Under the pieces are notes generated by a model. The model saw only the letters and a list, made by a program, of their open reading frames with translations, was not told the origin of the DNA and ran no database searches. From Pollutibacter soli (GTDB lineage Bacteria; Bacteroidota; Bacteroidia; Chitinophagales; Chitinophagaceae), in the NCBI GenBank assembly GCA_029269725.1, contig JARJHS010000005.1:1-64000 (forward strand): 64,000 bases of DNA, given 5' to 3'. Below are positions 46,215 through 55,902 of the stretch, piece after piece; the first letter of the stretch is position 1, and each line of letters starts with the position of its first letter. The translations under genes and the position numbers were made by a program.

Positions 46215-47405
46215 ATGATTATGAATTCATTTAACAGGCGCAAATTTTTGCAACTATCAGGCCTTGCTGCCATTCCTGTAACAGTGCCTGCTCATGCTTT
46301 TGCGGACAAAACTGCCGACGAGGAAATGCAATTTGCAAATCCGCAAACGGTATCTTTTGTTTCTGAGGGCCCTCTGTATAATCCGGCGCAGTATATTGAT
46401 AAATTGAAAGAGATTACTACTGGTAAGGAGGTGGCCCGTGATTTTTATGGACAGGGCGGAGTAGTGGAACAACTATGCAGGAAGATGGCTTCGATAACCG
46501 GGAAATCAGCAGCTGTATTTATCCCCACAGGTACGCTTGCCAATCAGCTTGCACTGGCCACACTCAGTGGAGAAAACAGTAAAGTGTTTGTACAGGAAAC
46601 AAGTCATGTGTATCGTGATGAAGCCGATGCTGCGCAAACCTTGTTCAACAAAAGACTCATCCCGCTTGCAAAGGGCCAACCCTTTTTTACTGCTGAAGAA
46701 CTGGAGGCATCAGTAAATTATCATCAACAGGAAGAAGTATTTAAAACTGGTATTGGTGCCGTTTCTATCGAAGTTCCTGTGCGTCGTAACGACAACAGAA
46801 CTTTCCCGATCGATGAAATAAAAAAGATTTCAGCCTATTGCAGGAAGAACAATTTCAAGATGCATCTGGATGGTGCGCGTATTCACCTGGATGCTGCGTT
46901 TACCGGTGTGAGCGTTGGAGAATATGCTAAGTATTTCGACAGTGTCTATATGTGCACCTATAAATATCTGGGTGCAAATGGTGGTGCAGTGCTTTGTGGT
47001 GATGAATCATTAATTTCAAAAATGGATCACCTGATAAAAATTCATGGGGGTAGTATTTTCAGCAATTGGCCGAATGCAGCTATTGCATTGCATAACCTTG
47101 AAGGTATTGAACAGCGCCTTTCTTCAGTTGCCGCAAAAGCAAAGGAATGGATAAATACAATGAAACAAATTCCCGGGTTAAAATTAACTGCTCTTGATGG
47201 TGGAACGAATGTCTATTATTTAGCCTTCGCGAAAAATATGGATATAGATAAATTCAAAACTACGCTCAGGACCAAATATTCCATCTTTACGGGAGTCGCA
47301 GATAAAGAGGGAATCATCCGCATCAGGTTCAATGAAACTTTTCTCAATCAGGATAATGTGACTTTAACAAAAGCATTTGCAGAAGCAATAGCCGCAGCAA
47401 AATAG
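46215..47405 (+). CDS. Tat-exported low-specificity threonine aldolase-like PLP enzyme
   Basis: A 396-residue fold-type I PLP enzyme of the beta-eliminating lyase/threonine aldolase family, with a twin-arginine signal (FNRRKFLQLSGLAA, residues 5-18). Core motifs: GREVARDFYGQGG-like substrate loop, IPTGTLANQLAL for phosphate binding, MHLDGARIHLDAA with the PLP-ring Asp, and YKYLGANGG with the Schiff-base Lys250. Threonine aldolases are normally cytoplasmic. Export as a folded holoenzyme would explain the Tat signal. The second ATG (46221) is an equally good start. The reaction outside the cytoplasm is unknown. Confidence 0.9.
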   Translation: MIMNSFNRRKFLQLSGLAAIPVTVPAHAFADKTADEEMQFANPQTVSFVSEGPLYNPAQYIDKLKEITTGKEVARDFYGQGGVVEQLCRKMASITGKSAAVFIPTGTLANQLALATLSGENSKVFVQETSHVYRDEADAAQTLFNKRLIPLAKGQPFFTAEELEASVNYHQQEEVFKTGIGAVSIEVPVRRNDNRTFPIDEIKKISAYCRKNNFKMHLDGARIHLDAAFTGVSVGEYAKYFDSVYMCTYKYLGANGGAVLCGDESLISKMDHLIKIHGGSIFSNWPNAAIALHNLEGIEQRLSSVAAKAKEWINTMKQIPGLKLTALDGGTNVYYLAFAKNMDIDKFKTTLRTKYSIFTGVADKEGIIRIRFNETFLNQDNVTLTKAFAEAIAAAK

Positions 47406-47456
47406 TCACTGCCCGAGTTTTTACATATAACCTAACACGTACAACTTATAACTTCC

Positions 47457-47942
47457 ATGCATTTTGATCCGCTAACCGACTACGGACAGCACAATCTCAG
47501 AGATGCAGATCACCTCCTGAAATGGAATTTCAGTGAGCTGATAAAGACGTTGATCACTCTTGCTGCGGATCCGGAACGACAGATGGACATCATCGGTGAA
47601 TCAGAAAATCCCGGTGAAGAAATGGTACTGGATTTTGAATCTTTTTATGATCTCTCAGCCAAAAAATATATCCAGGCAAAATTGATTCGTTTTGACCAGG
47701 CGGAGCAACTGGATGAATTAGGTGCAATGGTTGCGCGGTTGGATGAAGAATCATTTTCAAGTGATTCTGTCTTCGATGATGAAGTCTGGACAGAAATAAG
47801 AAATAAAAGCAACCACATTCTGCAATCGTTGGGCATGGATGATCTTGATCTCAAAATCGAGGAGTCTGAAAAAGAAGAAGAGAAACCAGGAGGAGAGAAG
47901 CGCCATGCGATTCACCGGCGAAGGGTGATTGTGAGAAAATGA
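47457..47942 (+). CDS. hypothetical cytoplasmic protein
   Basis: A 161-residue acidic protein, no signal or membrane segment. The N-terminal part (DPLTDYGQHNLRDADHLLKW) and central FESFYDLSAKKYIQAKLIRF look compact and helical; the C-terminus is charged, Glu/Lys-rich then basic. I do not recognise the family. It starts 51 bp after the aldolase gene, and an 86-bp tandem repeat follows 19 bp after its stop. Confidence 0.75.
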   Translation: MHFDPLTDYGQHNLRDADHLLKWNFSELIKTLITLAADPERQMDIIGESENPGEEMVLDFESFYDLSAKKYIQAKLIRFDQAEQLDELGAMVARLDEESFSSDSVFDDEVWTEIRNKSNHILQSLGMDDLDLKIEESEKEEEKPGGEKRHAIHRRRVIVRK

Positions 47943-47961
47943 AATCGATAGTAGTAATCTG

Positions 47962-48219
47962 CTTCCTGGCTAACCGTCTTCTTGTTAAAAACTTTTAATG
48001 CGATGAGGTTTTTTACAAGAAGGCAGGAAGGCATGAAGATCAATTTTCTTCCTGACTTACCGTCTTCTTGTTCAAAACTTTTAATGCGATGAGGTTTTTT
48101 ACAAGAAGGCAGGAAGACATGAAGATCAATTTTCTTCCTGACTTACCGTCTTCTTGTTCAAAACTTTTAATGCGATGAGGTTTTTTACAAGAAGGCAGGA
48201 AGACATGAAGATCAATTTT
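47962..48219. repeat. 86-bp tandem repeat, three copies
   Basis: Copies begin at 47962, 48048 and 48134, each 86 bp; a fourth starts at 48220 but stops after 6 bp. Copies 2 and 3 are almost identical; copy 1 has a few changes. Each unit has an inverted pair, CTTCCTG...TTCTTGT and ACAAGAA..CAGGAAG, so each can fold into a long hairpin with an AT-rich loop. The array fills the space between two convergent genes. Confidence 0.9.
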
Positions 48220-48226
48220 CTTCCTT

Positions 48227-49555
48227 TTATTTCGTGGTTAACAAATCCGGATTTTGAAACCAGCCAAAGTCGGACTTGTCCTTCACGTAAAAAAAGTTTC
48301 CTCGGCGCCCCAAAATTTCAATAGTTGATCCGGCTGCAACGAGTTTGAGCGCTGCCGTTGTTACATCAGGACTGTGCAGAAGTCTTCCGGTCTTGCTGAT
48401 GGTTTTTTTCTGCAGAGGTTTGCTGGATAATAGTTTCTCCGGGATAAATCCGTTTACACTATCGTTGACCAATACACGATACCACTCATCGGTCGCGCCG
48501 ACAATCTCCATAAGATCTGAATCCTTGACCTTTGTTACTGCCCCTGACTTTATATCCGGTTGGGTAAAAACAGTTGATTCCGCATTCGCGTGCATCAATT
48601 CATTGAGATTCTTTTTATCCGAAATAACAGGCGCCGGCATTTTGCGATCGCGTTCGATAAAAGGAAATGGGTCCACTGCGCCGTTTCTCGTATATATTCC
48701 AAAATGCAAATGGGGAGGCGTCGTCTTTGCATTGCCGGTGTTCCCCATCAATCCGATAATATCTCCAGTTTTCACTTTCTGCCCCTGGGTTGCAATCTGG
48801 CTGTCCAGGTGTGCATAATACAATGAGTAAGATTTGTCGTGTGGCCTCAAAAAAATCACTTTGCCACCGAGATTATTTTCGTTTACTCTCGTAATTGTTC
48901 CGTTCGCGGCTGCCACCAGTGGCGTTCTTTTCTTAGCAAAAATATCGACACCCTCGTGCTTCCTTATTCCGCCATCACGATCTGCACCCCAGAAACTGCT
49001 GATCTTCGGATTATCGGTTATGCGTACCGGAAATGCGAGAGAAGGACCCGTGCTCACACTCACAGTGTATTCCAGGTTGACCAGCAATTCAGGTTGAATT
49101 CGTAATAGTAAAGTCAGATCCTGGTCAGATTCAAAAATAATCGCTCCGGAAGAATCGGTTTCTGCAATAAATTTTGCAGGTTGATTTGGGGTAATACGCC
49201 ACAGTTCTGTAAACAACTTAGCTGAGCTGTCAGCAATTGTATGAATATGAATGGCCAGTTTTTCACCCTGGCGAATATTAAATCGTAGTCCTTCCGCACG
49301 TGGACCTGCTGCCTGGAAATACCCGGTTTCTCTATACGGCAATACTATATCCACGGGTTGAGCCAGGCTTTTTTCTGCCGAGCTGCTCCATTTTTTGCCC
49401 AGTACTGACTGTTTTAATCCGGCATTTTCCAACCGCTCAGAATATTCGCTGTGAGCGGACTTTTTTGAACTGAACAATCCACGATTCGACTTACAGGCTG
49501 CAAACAGCAGCAGGAAATACAGGAAAATAAAAAACTTATGTGACTTCATATGCAT
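48227..49555 (-). CDS. M23-family metallopeptidase lipoprotein with SH3-type tail
   Basis: A 442-residue protein. The lipoprotein signal has LLLFAACKS with Cys21. The peptidase M23 (LytM) domain is at about residues 195-300: Zn ligands in HEGVDIF (H..D) and PPHLHFG (HxH), with YYAHLDSQ between. Two SH3-like regions follow (about 330-442). Such enzymes cut peptide cross-links in the cell wall, or regulate amidases. Both Zn motifs are intact, so it should be active. The ATG two codons later (49549) is also possible. Confidence 0.93.
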   Translation of the reverse strand: MHMKSHKFFIFLYFLLLFAACKSNRGLFSSKKSAHSEYSERLENAGLKQSVLGKKWSSSAEKSLAQPVDIVLPYRETGYFQAAGPRAEGLRFNIRQGEKLAIHIHTIADSSAKLFTELWRITPNQPAKFIAETDSSGAIIFESDQDLTLLLRIQPELLVNLEYTVSVSTGPSLAFPVRITDNPKISSFWGADRDGGIRKHEGVDIFAKKRTPLVAAANGTITRVNENNLGGKVIFLRPHDKSYSLYYAHLDSQIATQGQKVKTGDIIGLMGNTGNAKTTPPHLHFGIYTRNGAVDPFPFIERDRKMPAPVISDKKNLNELMHANAESTVFTQPDIKSGAVTKVKDSDLMEIVGATDEWYRVLVNDSVNGFIPEKLLSSKPLQKKTISKTGRLLHSPDVTTAALKLVAAGSTIEILGRRGNFFYVKDKSDFGWFQNPDLLTTK

Positions 49556-49769
49556 AGGAATATCAACATCAAAGATTACGCCTGTCTGAACTAATCTTCT
49601 GGCGTGCCGGAAGATTCAAAGCATCATTTTTTGCAAAATTTTTAAAGCTGATGATTTGTCTGCGAAATTTCCTTTTTAAACGAGTAAAAGTTTTTTCTTT
49701 CGGACTAGCGAAAGGCAGAAAAATATTGTGCAACTTTAGCAGACACCTGATATTCGAAAATTCCCAAAC

Positions 49770-52700
49770 ATGAGCAAATCATTCGTTTTTATTTTGATTA
49801 ATTCCTTTATTACTGCAACGGCGTTTTCACAGAACACCAGGCTGCTTCGCGATCCTGATATCAGTGAGAAACAAGTCGTGTTCAGCTATGCAAATGATCT
49901 TTGGATTGCCGACAAAAATGGCGGTGAGGCCCGAAGACTTACCAGTTTCCAGGGTTCGGAATTCAATCCTCGGTTTTCTCCGGATGGATCAATGATTGCT
50001 TACAGCGGCCAATACAATGGTAACGTTGACGTATATGTCATTCCTTCGATTGGGGGAGAACCCAAACGATTGACCTGGCACCCGGGTTCGGATGTAGTGA
50101 ATGGATGGACCCCTGCCGGAAAAGTATTGTTTGCTTCCATGCGGGAATCGGTGCCAGGCGGGGGGAAGATGTGGGAGATGGGCATTGGTGAGGGATTTCC
50201 GCACGCACTGAAAATCCCACGTGCATACAGGGGTGAATATTCAGAAGATGGGAAATTCTTCGCTTATGAATTGGTATCGCCATGGGATGAAGAATGGCGT
50301 AATTACCGTGGCGGTCAGAACCGTCCGATCTGGGTGCAGGATATGAGCGACAACAGCATCAAAACGTTGCCCTGGGAGAACAGTCACGATATGCAACCCG
50401 TTTGGCTGAAAGGAAAAATTTATTTTCTTTCTGATCGCGATCTTGCCATGAACCTGTACTCATTTGATCCGCAGACATCACAGGTGGAACAGTTGACAAC
50501 GTTTAGTGAGTTTGATATAAAACAATTATCTGCTGGTGGAGGGAGTATTGTTTTTGAATATGGTGGTGATATATATACGTTTGATCCGTCGGTAAAAGCA
50601 AGTAAAAAATTAGCTATCCAGGTTCGCGGTGATTTTCCCTGGTTGCGTCCTCAATACAAAAACGTTTCAAATAATCTGGATAAAGCTTCGCTTTCACCAG
50701 GTGGCAAACGCGTCGTGTTCGAAGCACGCGGAGAAATCATTACAGTACCTGCGGAAAAAGGGGATGCCCGTAATATTACTAATGCCCCGGGTTCAAGAGA
50801 GCATGATCCGGTATGGTCGCCGGATGGAAAATCGATTGCATGGTTTTCTGATGCAAGTGGCGAATACAGTCTGATGATCGGATCACAATCCGGTATCGAA
50901 AAAGCAAGAGAAATAAAAATTCCTTCCCCAACATTTTATTATTCTCCTACTTGGTCGCCGGATGGAAAGTACATCGCTTTCACAGACCATATCCAACAGC
51001 TATGGATGACCGAAATTGCATCGGGCAAAACAACGCTGGTTGACAAAGACAGTTACCTCCATCCCGACAGAACAATCAATCCTGTCTGGTCGCCGGATAG
51101 TAAGTGGATCGGCTACACAAAACGCCTGCCCAGCCAGTATCATGTCATCATGGCCTATGAAATTGCAAAGTCAAAATCTTTACAATTAACAGACGGGATG
51201 TCTGATGCCATTTCACCTGCATGGGATGCAAGTGGTAAGTATCTCTATTTTCTGGCAAGTACAAATCTCGCGCTTGCATCAGGCTGGTTGGATATGAGCT
51301 CTCTTGAAAGACCGGTACGCAGATCGGTTTATTTTATGGTTCTTAAAAAAGGTGATCCTTCGCCTTTATTGCCGGAGAGCGATGAAGAAGAAAAAGACAA
51401 GGATCAAAAAACGGTTGACAGTACGGTTGTACAGGCAAAAAAATCAACAAAGAAAACAGATGAAAAAGCAAAAACTTCCGAAGAATCAAAAGCTCTGGTA
51501 CAGATTGATCTTGATGGTTTAAGTCAGCGTATACTTTCAACTTCGATGACGGGAAGAGATTATACAAATCTGAAAGCGGGTGTTGCGGGTGAAATTTTTG
51601 TTTTGGAAAATGTAAAAAATCAACCTGGTCAGACTTTATATAAGTATACTCTCAAGAGCAGGAAAGAAGAAAAATATGCTGATGCGGTTAGTTACTTCAC
51701 ACTTTCGACCGATGGAAAGAAGATCCTTTTCCACGGTGCGCAATGGGTGCTAACGGAGTCAACTGCAGTACCGGCGCCAGGCTCAGGGACATTGAATGTT
51801 TCCGGCGTTCAGATTTATTCTGATGCGAGAAAAGAGTGGAAACAGATTTTCAGGGAGGCATGGCGATACCAGCGCGATTATCTGTATGTAAGAAATGTAC
51901 ATGGCAATGATTGGAATAAAATCTATGAAAAGTACAGTCCGCTGGTGGATTTTGTTGCGCATAGAAATGACCTGAATTACCTGCTGGACATATTGGGGGG
52001 CGAAGTGAGTATTGGTCACTCGTTTGTTGGTGGCGGAGATCTGCCAACGACGGGATATGTCAACAACGGACTGCTGGGGGCTGATCTCGAAACTGCGGGT
52101 GGGCGTTACCGGATAAAGAAAATTTACAATGGTGAGAACTGGAATCCGGGGTTGCGTTCGCCATTGAGTACTCCTGGTGTTGATGTAAACAATGGAGATT
52201 ATATCCTTGCTGTCGATGGTATTAACCTTACGGACAGCATGAATCCTTACAGCCTTTTTGAAAACAAGGCAGACAAGCAGGTGTCCCTTCGCGTGAGTAA
52301 GACAGCCGATGGAAAGAGTCCGAGGAACGTGATCGTTGTGCCTGTTGCAAATGAGTATTCACTCAGATTATATGACTGGGTAGAAGGAAATCGTAGAAAA
52401 GTGGATTCATTGTCCGGTGGAAAGCTTGCTTATGTATGGTTACCGAATACTGCAGAAGATGGGTATGATAATTTCAATCGATATTATTTCGCGCAACAGG
52501 ATAAACAGGGTGTGATACTTGATGAGAGGTATAATGGCGGAGGTTTTATTGCCGATTATTTTGTGGATATATTAAGTCGTCAGCTGAGGGGATATTTCAA
52601 TAACGTCTCTGGTGAGCAGCGTCCCTGGACCGAACCGCTTACTGGCATTTTCGGTCCCAAGGTGATGATCATAAATGAAATGGCTGGTTCAGGTGGTGAC

Positions 52701-53042
52701 ATGCTTCCTTATCTTTTTAAACAGATGAAGATTGGTCCGCTGGTAGGAAAGAAAACCTGGGGTGGGCTTGTCGGTATCTGGGATACACCTGAATTAATGG
52801 ATGGCGGGTACATAACGGCGCCGCGTGGTGGCTTTTTTGATCTCAACGGAAAATGGGATGTGGAAGGGGTGGGGATCACCCCGGATATCGATGTGGAAAT
52901 GACGCCGAAAGAAGTACTTGCTGGTCATGATCCTCAGCTGGAGCGTGCTGTTGAAGAGGCATTGCGGTTGTTGAAAGATCATCCGGTACAATTGCAAAAA
53001 GAACCAGCGGCGCCGGTGAGGGCATTGCGGCCGAAGAAGTAG
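49770..53042 (+). CDS. tricorn-type S41 serine protease, secreted
   Basis: A 1090-residue protein. Signal peptide (to about TAFSQ, residue 20); N-terminal beta-propellers made of repeated PD40-type units (RFSPDGSMIAYSG, VWSPDGKSIAWFS, TWSPDGKYIAFTD, VWSPDSKWIGYTK); a Lys-rich low-complexity linker at about 535-575; a PDZ domain (GDYILAVDGINLT); and the S41 protease domain with catalytic Ser in NEMAGSGGDMLPYL. This is the bacterial tricorn-protease layout, which degrades peptides; here it would act in the periplasm or outside the cell. Monocistronic. Confidence 0.94.
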   Translation: MSKSFVFILINSFITATAFSQNTRLLRDPDISEKQVVFSYANDLWIADKNGGEARRLTSFQGSEFNPRFSPDGSMIAYSGQYNGNVDVYVIPSIGGEPKRLTWHPGSDVVNGWTPAGKVLFASMRESVPGGGKMWEMGIGEGFPHALKIPRAYRGEYSEDGKFFAYELVSPWDEEWRNYRGGQNRPIWVQDMSDNSIKTLPWENSHDMQPVWLKGKIYFLSDRDLAMNLYSFDPQTSQVEQLTTFSEFDIKQLSAGGGSIVFEYGGDIYTFDPSVKASKKLAIQVRGDFPWLRPQYKNVSNNLDKASLSPGGKRVVFEARGEIITVPAEKGDARNITNAPGSREHDPVWSPDGKSIAWFSDASGEYSLMIGSQSGIEKAREIKIPSPTFYYSPTWSPDGKYIAFTDHIQQLWMTEIASGKTTLVDKDSYLHPDRTINPVWSPDSKWIGYTKRLPSQYHVIMAYEIAKSKSLQLTDGMSDAISPAWDASGKYLYFLASTNLALASGWLDMSSLERPVRRSVYFMVLKKGDPSPLLPESDEEEKDKDQKTVDSTVVQAKKSTKKTDEKAKTSEESKALVQIDLDGLSQRILSTSMTGRDYTNLKAGVAGEIFVLENVKNQPGQTLYKYTLKSRKEEKYADAVSYFTLSTDGKKILFHGAQWVLTESTAVPAPGSGTLNVSGVQIYSDARKEWKQIFREAWRYQRDYLYVRNVHGNDWNKIYEKYSPLVDFVAHRNDLNYLLDILGGEVSIGHSFVGGGDLPTTGYVNNGLLGADLETAGGRYRIKKIYNGENWNPGLRSPLSTPGVDVNNGDYILAVDGINLTDSMNPYSLFENKADKQVSLRVSKTADGKSPRNVIVVPVANEYSLRLYDWVEGNRRKVDSLSGGKLAYVWLPNTAEDGYDNFNRYYFAQQDKQGVILDERYNGGGFIADYFVDILSRQLRGYFNNVSGEQRPWTEPLTGIFGPKVMIINEMAGSGGDMLPYLFKQMKIGPLVGKKTWGGLVGIWDTPELMDGGYITAPRGGFFDLNGKWDVEGVGITPDIDVEMTPKEVLAGHDPQLERAVEEALRLLKDHPVQLQKEPAAPVRALRPKK

Positions 53043-53047
53043 TTCGT

Positions 53048-53075
53048 CGTTCATCGTTCATCGTTGTTCGTTCAT
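53048..53075. repeat. 7-bp repeat array, four units (CGTTCAT variant)
   Basis: CGTTCAT, CGTTCAT, CGTTGTT, CGTTCAT, starting 6 bp after the stop codon of the tricorn-type protease. Confidence 0.75.
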
Positions 53076-53354
53076 CTTTCTGAAATTCAGATGAGGCTGA
53101 TCAATAGCAACTTTTTTTTCAGAGATCAGACGGAGCAGGGGCGACAAATTGTGAATTCAGGCGACTGAAGGAAAAAGTATCTTATTTTCTTCATACTAAT
53201 TTTTAATCGCTGCTTTAATATTTTTAGTGATGAGCATCCAGCCCGCCAATGGTTGGATATGTCTTTATCTCTGGGCATTATTATCTTCTTCAGAATAAAA
53301 TTTGCGTAACTAAAAAGTTACTTGTATGTTTGTGTAACGTTTAAATTACGTATT

Positions 53355-53810
53355 ATGCCGAAGACGATTGAATTACAACAACAATACAATTACCCGCCGG
53401 AAGTCATCTGGAGCTGTCTGACTGAAGCTGATATTTTAGCCGCGTGGCTCATGGAAAATGATTTCAAACCTATTGTCGGACATCGCTTCAGATTTATAAC
53501 GAAGCCAAAAGTGAAGTTTGGTTTTGATGGAATAATATATGGTGAAGTACTGGAAGTGATTCATTTCAGAAAGTTAGTATATGGGTGGAAGGGAGGACCA
53601 GGTAATGGTAAAATCAACCTGGATACTGTTATTACCTGGACGCTTGAGCCCACAGGCGGAGGCACATTGCTGACGTTGAGGCATAGTGGATTTAAAGGGC
53701 TGAAAAATTTTATACCATTTATCGTAATGGGAAAAGGCTGGCAAAAAATAATGCAGAAAAAATTAGTGAAATATTTAAACGGCGTGGAACATGCGAACAT
53801 TGCAGGGTGA
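53355..53810 (+). CDS. SRPBCC/AHSA1-domain protein
   Basis: A 151-residue protein from the ATG at 53355. The START-like fold shows EVIWSCLTEADILAAWLMEN, the usual helix of AHSA1-type proteins, then HRFRFITKP and TVITWTLEPTGGGTLLTLRH. It binds an unknown small hydrophobic ligand or partner. The ArsR gene begins 20 bp before its stop, giving the common SRPBCC-ArsR pair, in which the two proteins are usually co-regulated. Confidence 0.9.
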   Translation: MPKTIELQQQYNYPPEVIWSCLTEADILAAWLMENDFKPIVGHRFRFITKPKVKFGFDGIIYGEVLEVIHFRKLVYGWKGGPGNGKINLDTVITWTLEPTGGGTLLTLRHSGFKGLKNFIPFIVMGKGWQKIMQKKLVKYLNGVEHANIAG

Positions 53811-54144
53811 TCCCTTCCAGGCTATTGCCGATCCTAGTCGCCGGGAGATACTGAATTTGCTATCGAAGAATAAGCAGACAATCAATGCTCTTGCGGAAAA
53901 TTTCGATATGAGCAGGCCGGCTGTTTCCAAACACGTGAAGATTCTGACAAGTGCTGGCTTTATCAGCATTGATGATATCGGTAGAGAGCGATATTGTTAT
54001 CTCCGTTCGGATGGTTTTAATGCCCTGCAGGAATGGATAAACTATTATCAGAAATTCTGGAATAAAAAACTGGATGCTTTGGAAAAATTTCTTGCTGATA
54101 CCCATCCTCAACCAAAGACATCAAAAAAAAGTAAACGCCAATGA
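53791..54144 (+). CDS. ArsR-family transcriptional regulator
   Basis: A 117-residue winged-helix protein: DPFQAIADPSRREILNLLSK, INALAENFDMSRPAVSKHVK (recognition helix), then the wing GRERYCYLRSDGFN. There is no Cys pair of metal-sensing members, so it is of the SdpR/YgaV-like type coupled to AHSA1 proteins. Its start lies inside the SRPBCC gene, implying coupled translation and probably autoregulation. Confidence 0.93.
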   Translation: MRTLQGDPFQAIADPSRREILNLLSKNKQTINALAENFDMSRPAVSKHVKILTSAGFISIDDIGRERYCYLRSDGFNALQEWINYYQKFWNKKLDALEKFLADTHPQPKTSKKSKRQ

Positions 54145-54664
54145 ATTCCAAGACCCCTGAATTGATGGCGACAAGTATGGGTTCCATGTCCGCTTCGCAG
54201 GCGAACTGCCCGATCCGATAGCGATTGTATGAAGTACAATTACTGATCCGGACAGGGTCAGGATCTGGTTTCACCGATATGGAATTGGATTTGCAGGAGG
54301 GGGTAACATAAATATCTGGTTCGTATAAACAAAGGACGGAAATCAGCAGCAAAGTCCTAAAGTCCGATCCACGTTGACTTATCATTTATACTTGATGGTA
54401 TGAATTGGTCAGGTGTCAATAAAAGCCGATAGGTTAAGCGGCGTGTAAACTTATGTTCACCTAAAGTGAAGTGCCTGATTCATGTGCGAAACTGTGCCGG
54501 TGGGTTGACCTATAATTCTCAATCAGCTGGAAGAGGTACCTGGAGGAAGAACCGGAATTTGTCCATTTGGCGGCGAGGATACTACCCGGAGAAAGAAATG
54601 AAAGCCGTGTATGGTAGAATCTTCAATGAAAAACAAACTCATCTAAATTTTAAAAAAATAGTTT
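54145..54664. other. 520-bp region without a supported gene, possible relic
   Basis: No convincing gene. The stretch about 54430-54640 has a structured, non-random look (GTGCCTGATTCATGTGCG, CGGTGGGTTGACC, GAAAGCCGTGTATGG) that recalls group II intron RNA segments, but no reverse transcriptase is present. A short frame at 54466-54681 has no plausible protein character. Confidence 0.3.
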
Positions 54665-55084
54665 ATGCCGGTTGTAGTTGAAAAAACTTATCCCGTTTCT
54701 GCTTCCCGGTTATGGAATGCTTTAACGGTCAATGAAGAAATGAAACAATGGTATTTTGAACTTGCGGAGTTCAGACCCGAACCTGGGTTTGAATTTGAGT
54801 TCTGGGCCGGAGACGACAAAAAGAAATGGCTGCATAAATGCAGGGTAACAACAGTGATACCGCTATCAGTGATAGCATATACATGGAGATATGAAGGTTA
54901 TCCCGGAAATTCAGAAGTTAAATTTGAATTACTTCCCGACGGGCAAGGACAAACGATGTTAAGGATTACACATACGGGACTTGAAACATTCCCGCAGGAT
55001 GTACCGGAACTGCAGACGCATAATTTTGAGTTTGGATGGAAGCAGTTTGCGGAGCAGGAGTTGAGTGAGTATTTGGGGAAGTAG
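54665..55084 (+). CDS. SRPBCC/AHSA1-domain protein
   Basis: A 139-residue protein with the same fold as the 53355 gene: VEKTYPVSASRLWNALTVNE, then KQWYFELAEFRPEPGF, and near the end FEFGWKQFAEQELSEYLGK. The core matches ATPase-activator-like START proteins. It is separated from the SRPBCC-ArsR pair by the unexplained 520-bp stretch; the two SRPBCC genes may once have been adjacent. Confidence 0.9.
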   Translation: MPVVVEKTYPVSASRLWNALTVNEEMKQWYFELAEFRPEPGFEFEFWAGDDKKKWLHKCRVTTVIPLSVIAYTWRYEGYPGNSEVKFELLPDGQGQTMLRITHTGLETFPQDVPELQTHNFEFGWKQFAEQELSEYLGK

Positions 55085-55406
55085 TTTGAGGAGGTGCCGG
55101 CTGATCGCGATACAAATTAATTCCAGGCCACCTCACTATTTCGGGTGGGCTTAACAGGTACAATCTTGTTTTGTAGCATTTGATGCCCTTTAATTGAAAT
55201 CACACTGTGACGAAAATCAGGTTGATAATGGATAGGTTAAAGGTACTAATGAGAGCAACCATCTGTACAACGGAGAAAAAATTTATCATTATAATATTGA
55301 CGATGCCACTAACAAAAGATTTACAATTCAATCATTGAAAATATTTTCTGGTTTGGAAAAAGTGAAAGAAGACCTATACTTCCGAGGAAATTGAAAAACT
55401 TAGATA
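55085..55406. other. intergenic region with a gene relic
   Basis: Apart from the relic frame at 55236-55394, no feature seen. An imperfect inverted repeat GGAGGTGCC / GGCCACCTC (55090-55132) lies after the SRPBCC gene and may terminate it. Confidence 0.35.
55236..55394 (+). pseudogene. possible C-terminal relic of a gene
   Basis: A 52-codon frame without a start codon but with protein-like content (SNHLYNGEKIYHYN, then IQSLKIFSGLEKVKEDLYF), ending 12 bp before the next gene. It may be the tail of a lost upstream gene. Low certainty. Confidence 0.3.
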
Positions 55407-55682
55407 ATGAAAAAACCAATTGCAAAACTTCTGTTTTATCTCACTTCTTTATATGTATTATATGTAGTAATAACTGAATTGCTGTTTGAGTTAGGCTTCA
55501 AGAATTTGCCAATTATCGAAATATCCGGGAATTTTGATTTTTGGATATTATGTTTTGGTGGGTTAATAACAGGAGTAATTATTTACCGATTCGGAGGTGT
55601 TTTAAACAAAGTTTATGGTTCAGTACTGATTGCCGTAAATATTTTTATTGTCCCCTGGCTTTTTATGAGAGCGATGGTTTAA
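55407..55682 (+). CDS. small membrane protein of unknown function
   Basis: A 91-residue protein with three hydrophobic helices: LLFYLTSLYVLYVVITELL, FWILCFGGLITGVIIY and SVLIAVNIFIVPWLFM. No known family recognised. Codon use and the clear start (ATGAAAAAACC) support it as real. It stands alone, after a possible gene relic. Confidence 0.65.
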   Translation: MKKPIAKLLFYLTSLYVLYVVITELLFELGFKNLPIIEISGNFDFWILCFGGLITGVIIYRFGGVLNKVYGSVLIAVNIFIVPWLFMRAMV

Positions 55683-55902
55683 AAGTTAGAATATCGTGTA
55701 TGTCAATTTTAAGACAAATCAGGAAAATCCTTCCTCTTCACAAATCTTATTACTTCAATGTGCCGTAATAAAACAGCAAAATGTTGAGAAAATTGAATTC
55801 CGTGAAGAGTTGGAGAGTATGTTATACGTGATACGTTATAATTACCAACCTCCAAGGTAATTAATTACAAAATAGGAAAAAGCTTGTAGTCGCTTAGGCT
55901 AA

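Noticed and set aside
47962-48219. Possible CRISPR array
   Set aside because: The 86-bp units are contiguous with no unique spacers and no cas genes nearby.
54466-54681. 71-codon frame before the second SRPBCC gene
   Set aside because: It overlaps the SRPBCC start and lies in the unexplained structured stretch; composition is not protein-like.
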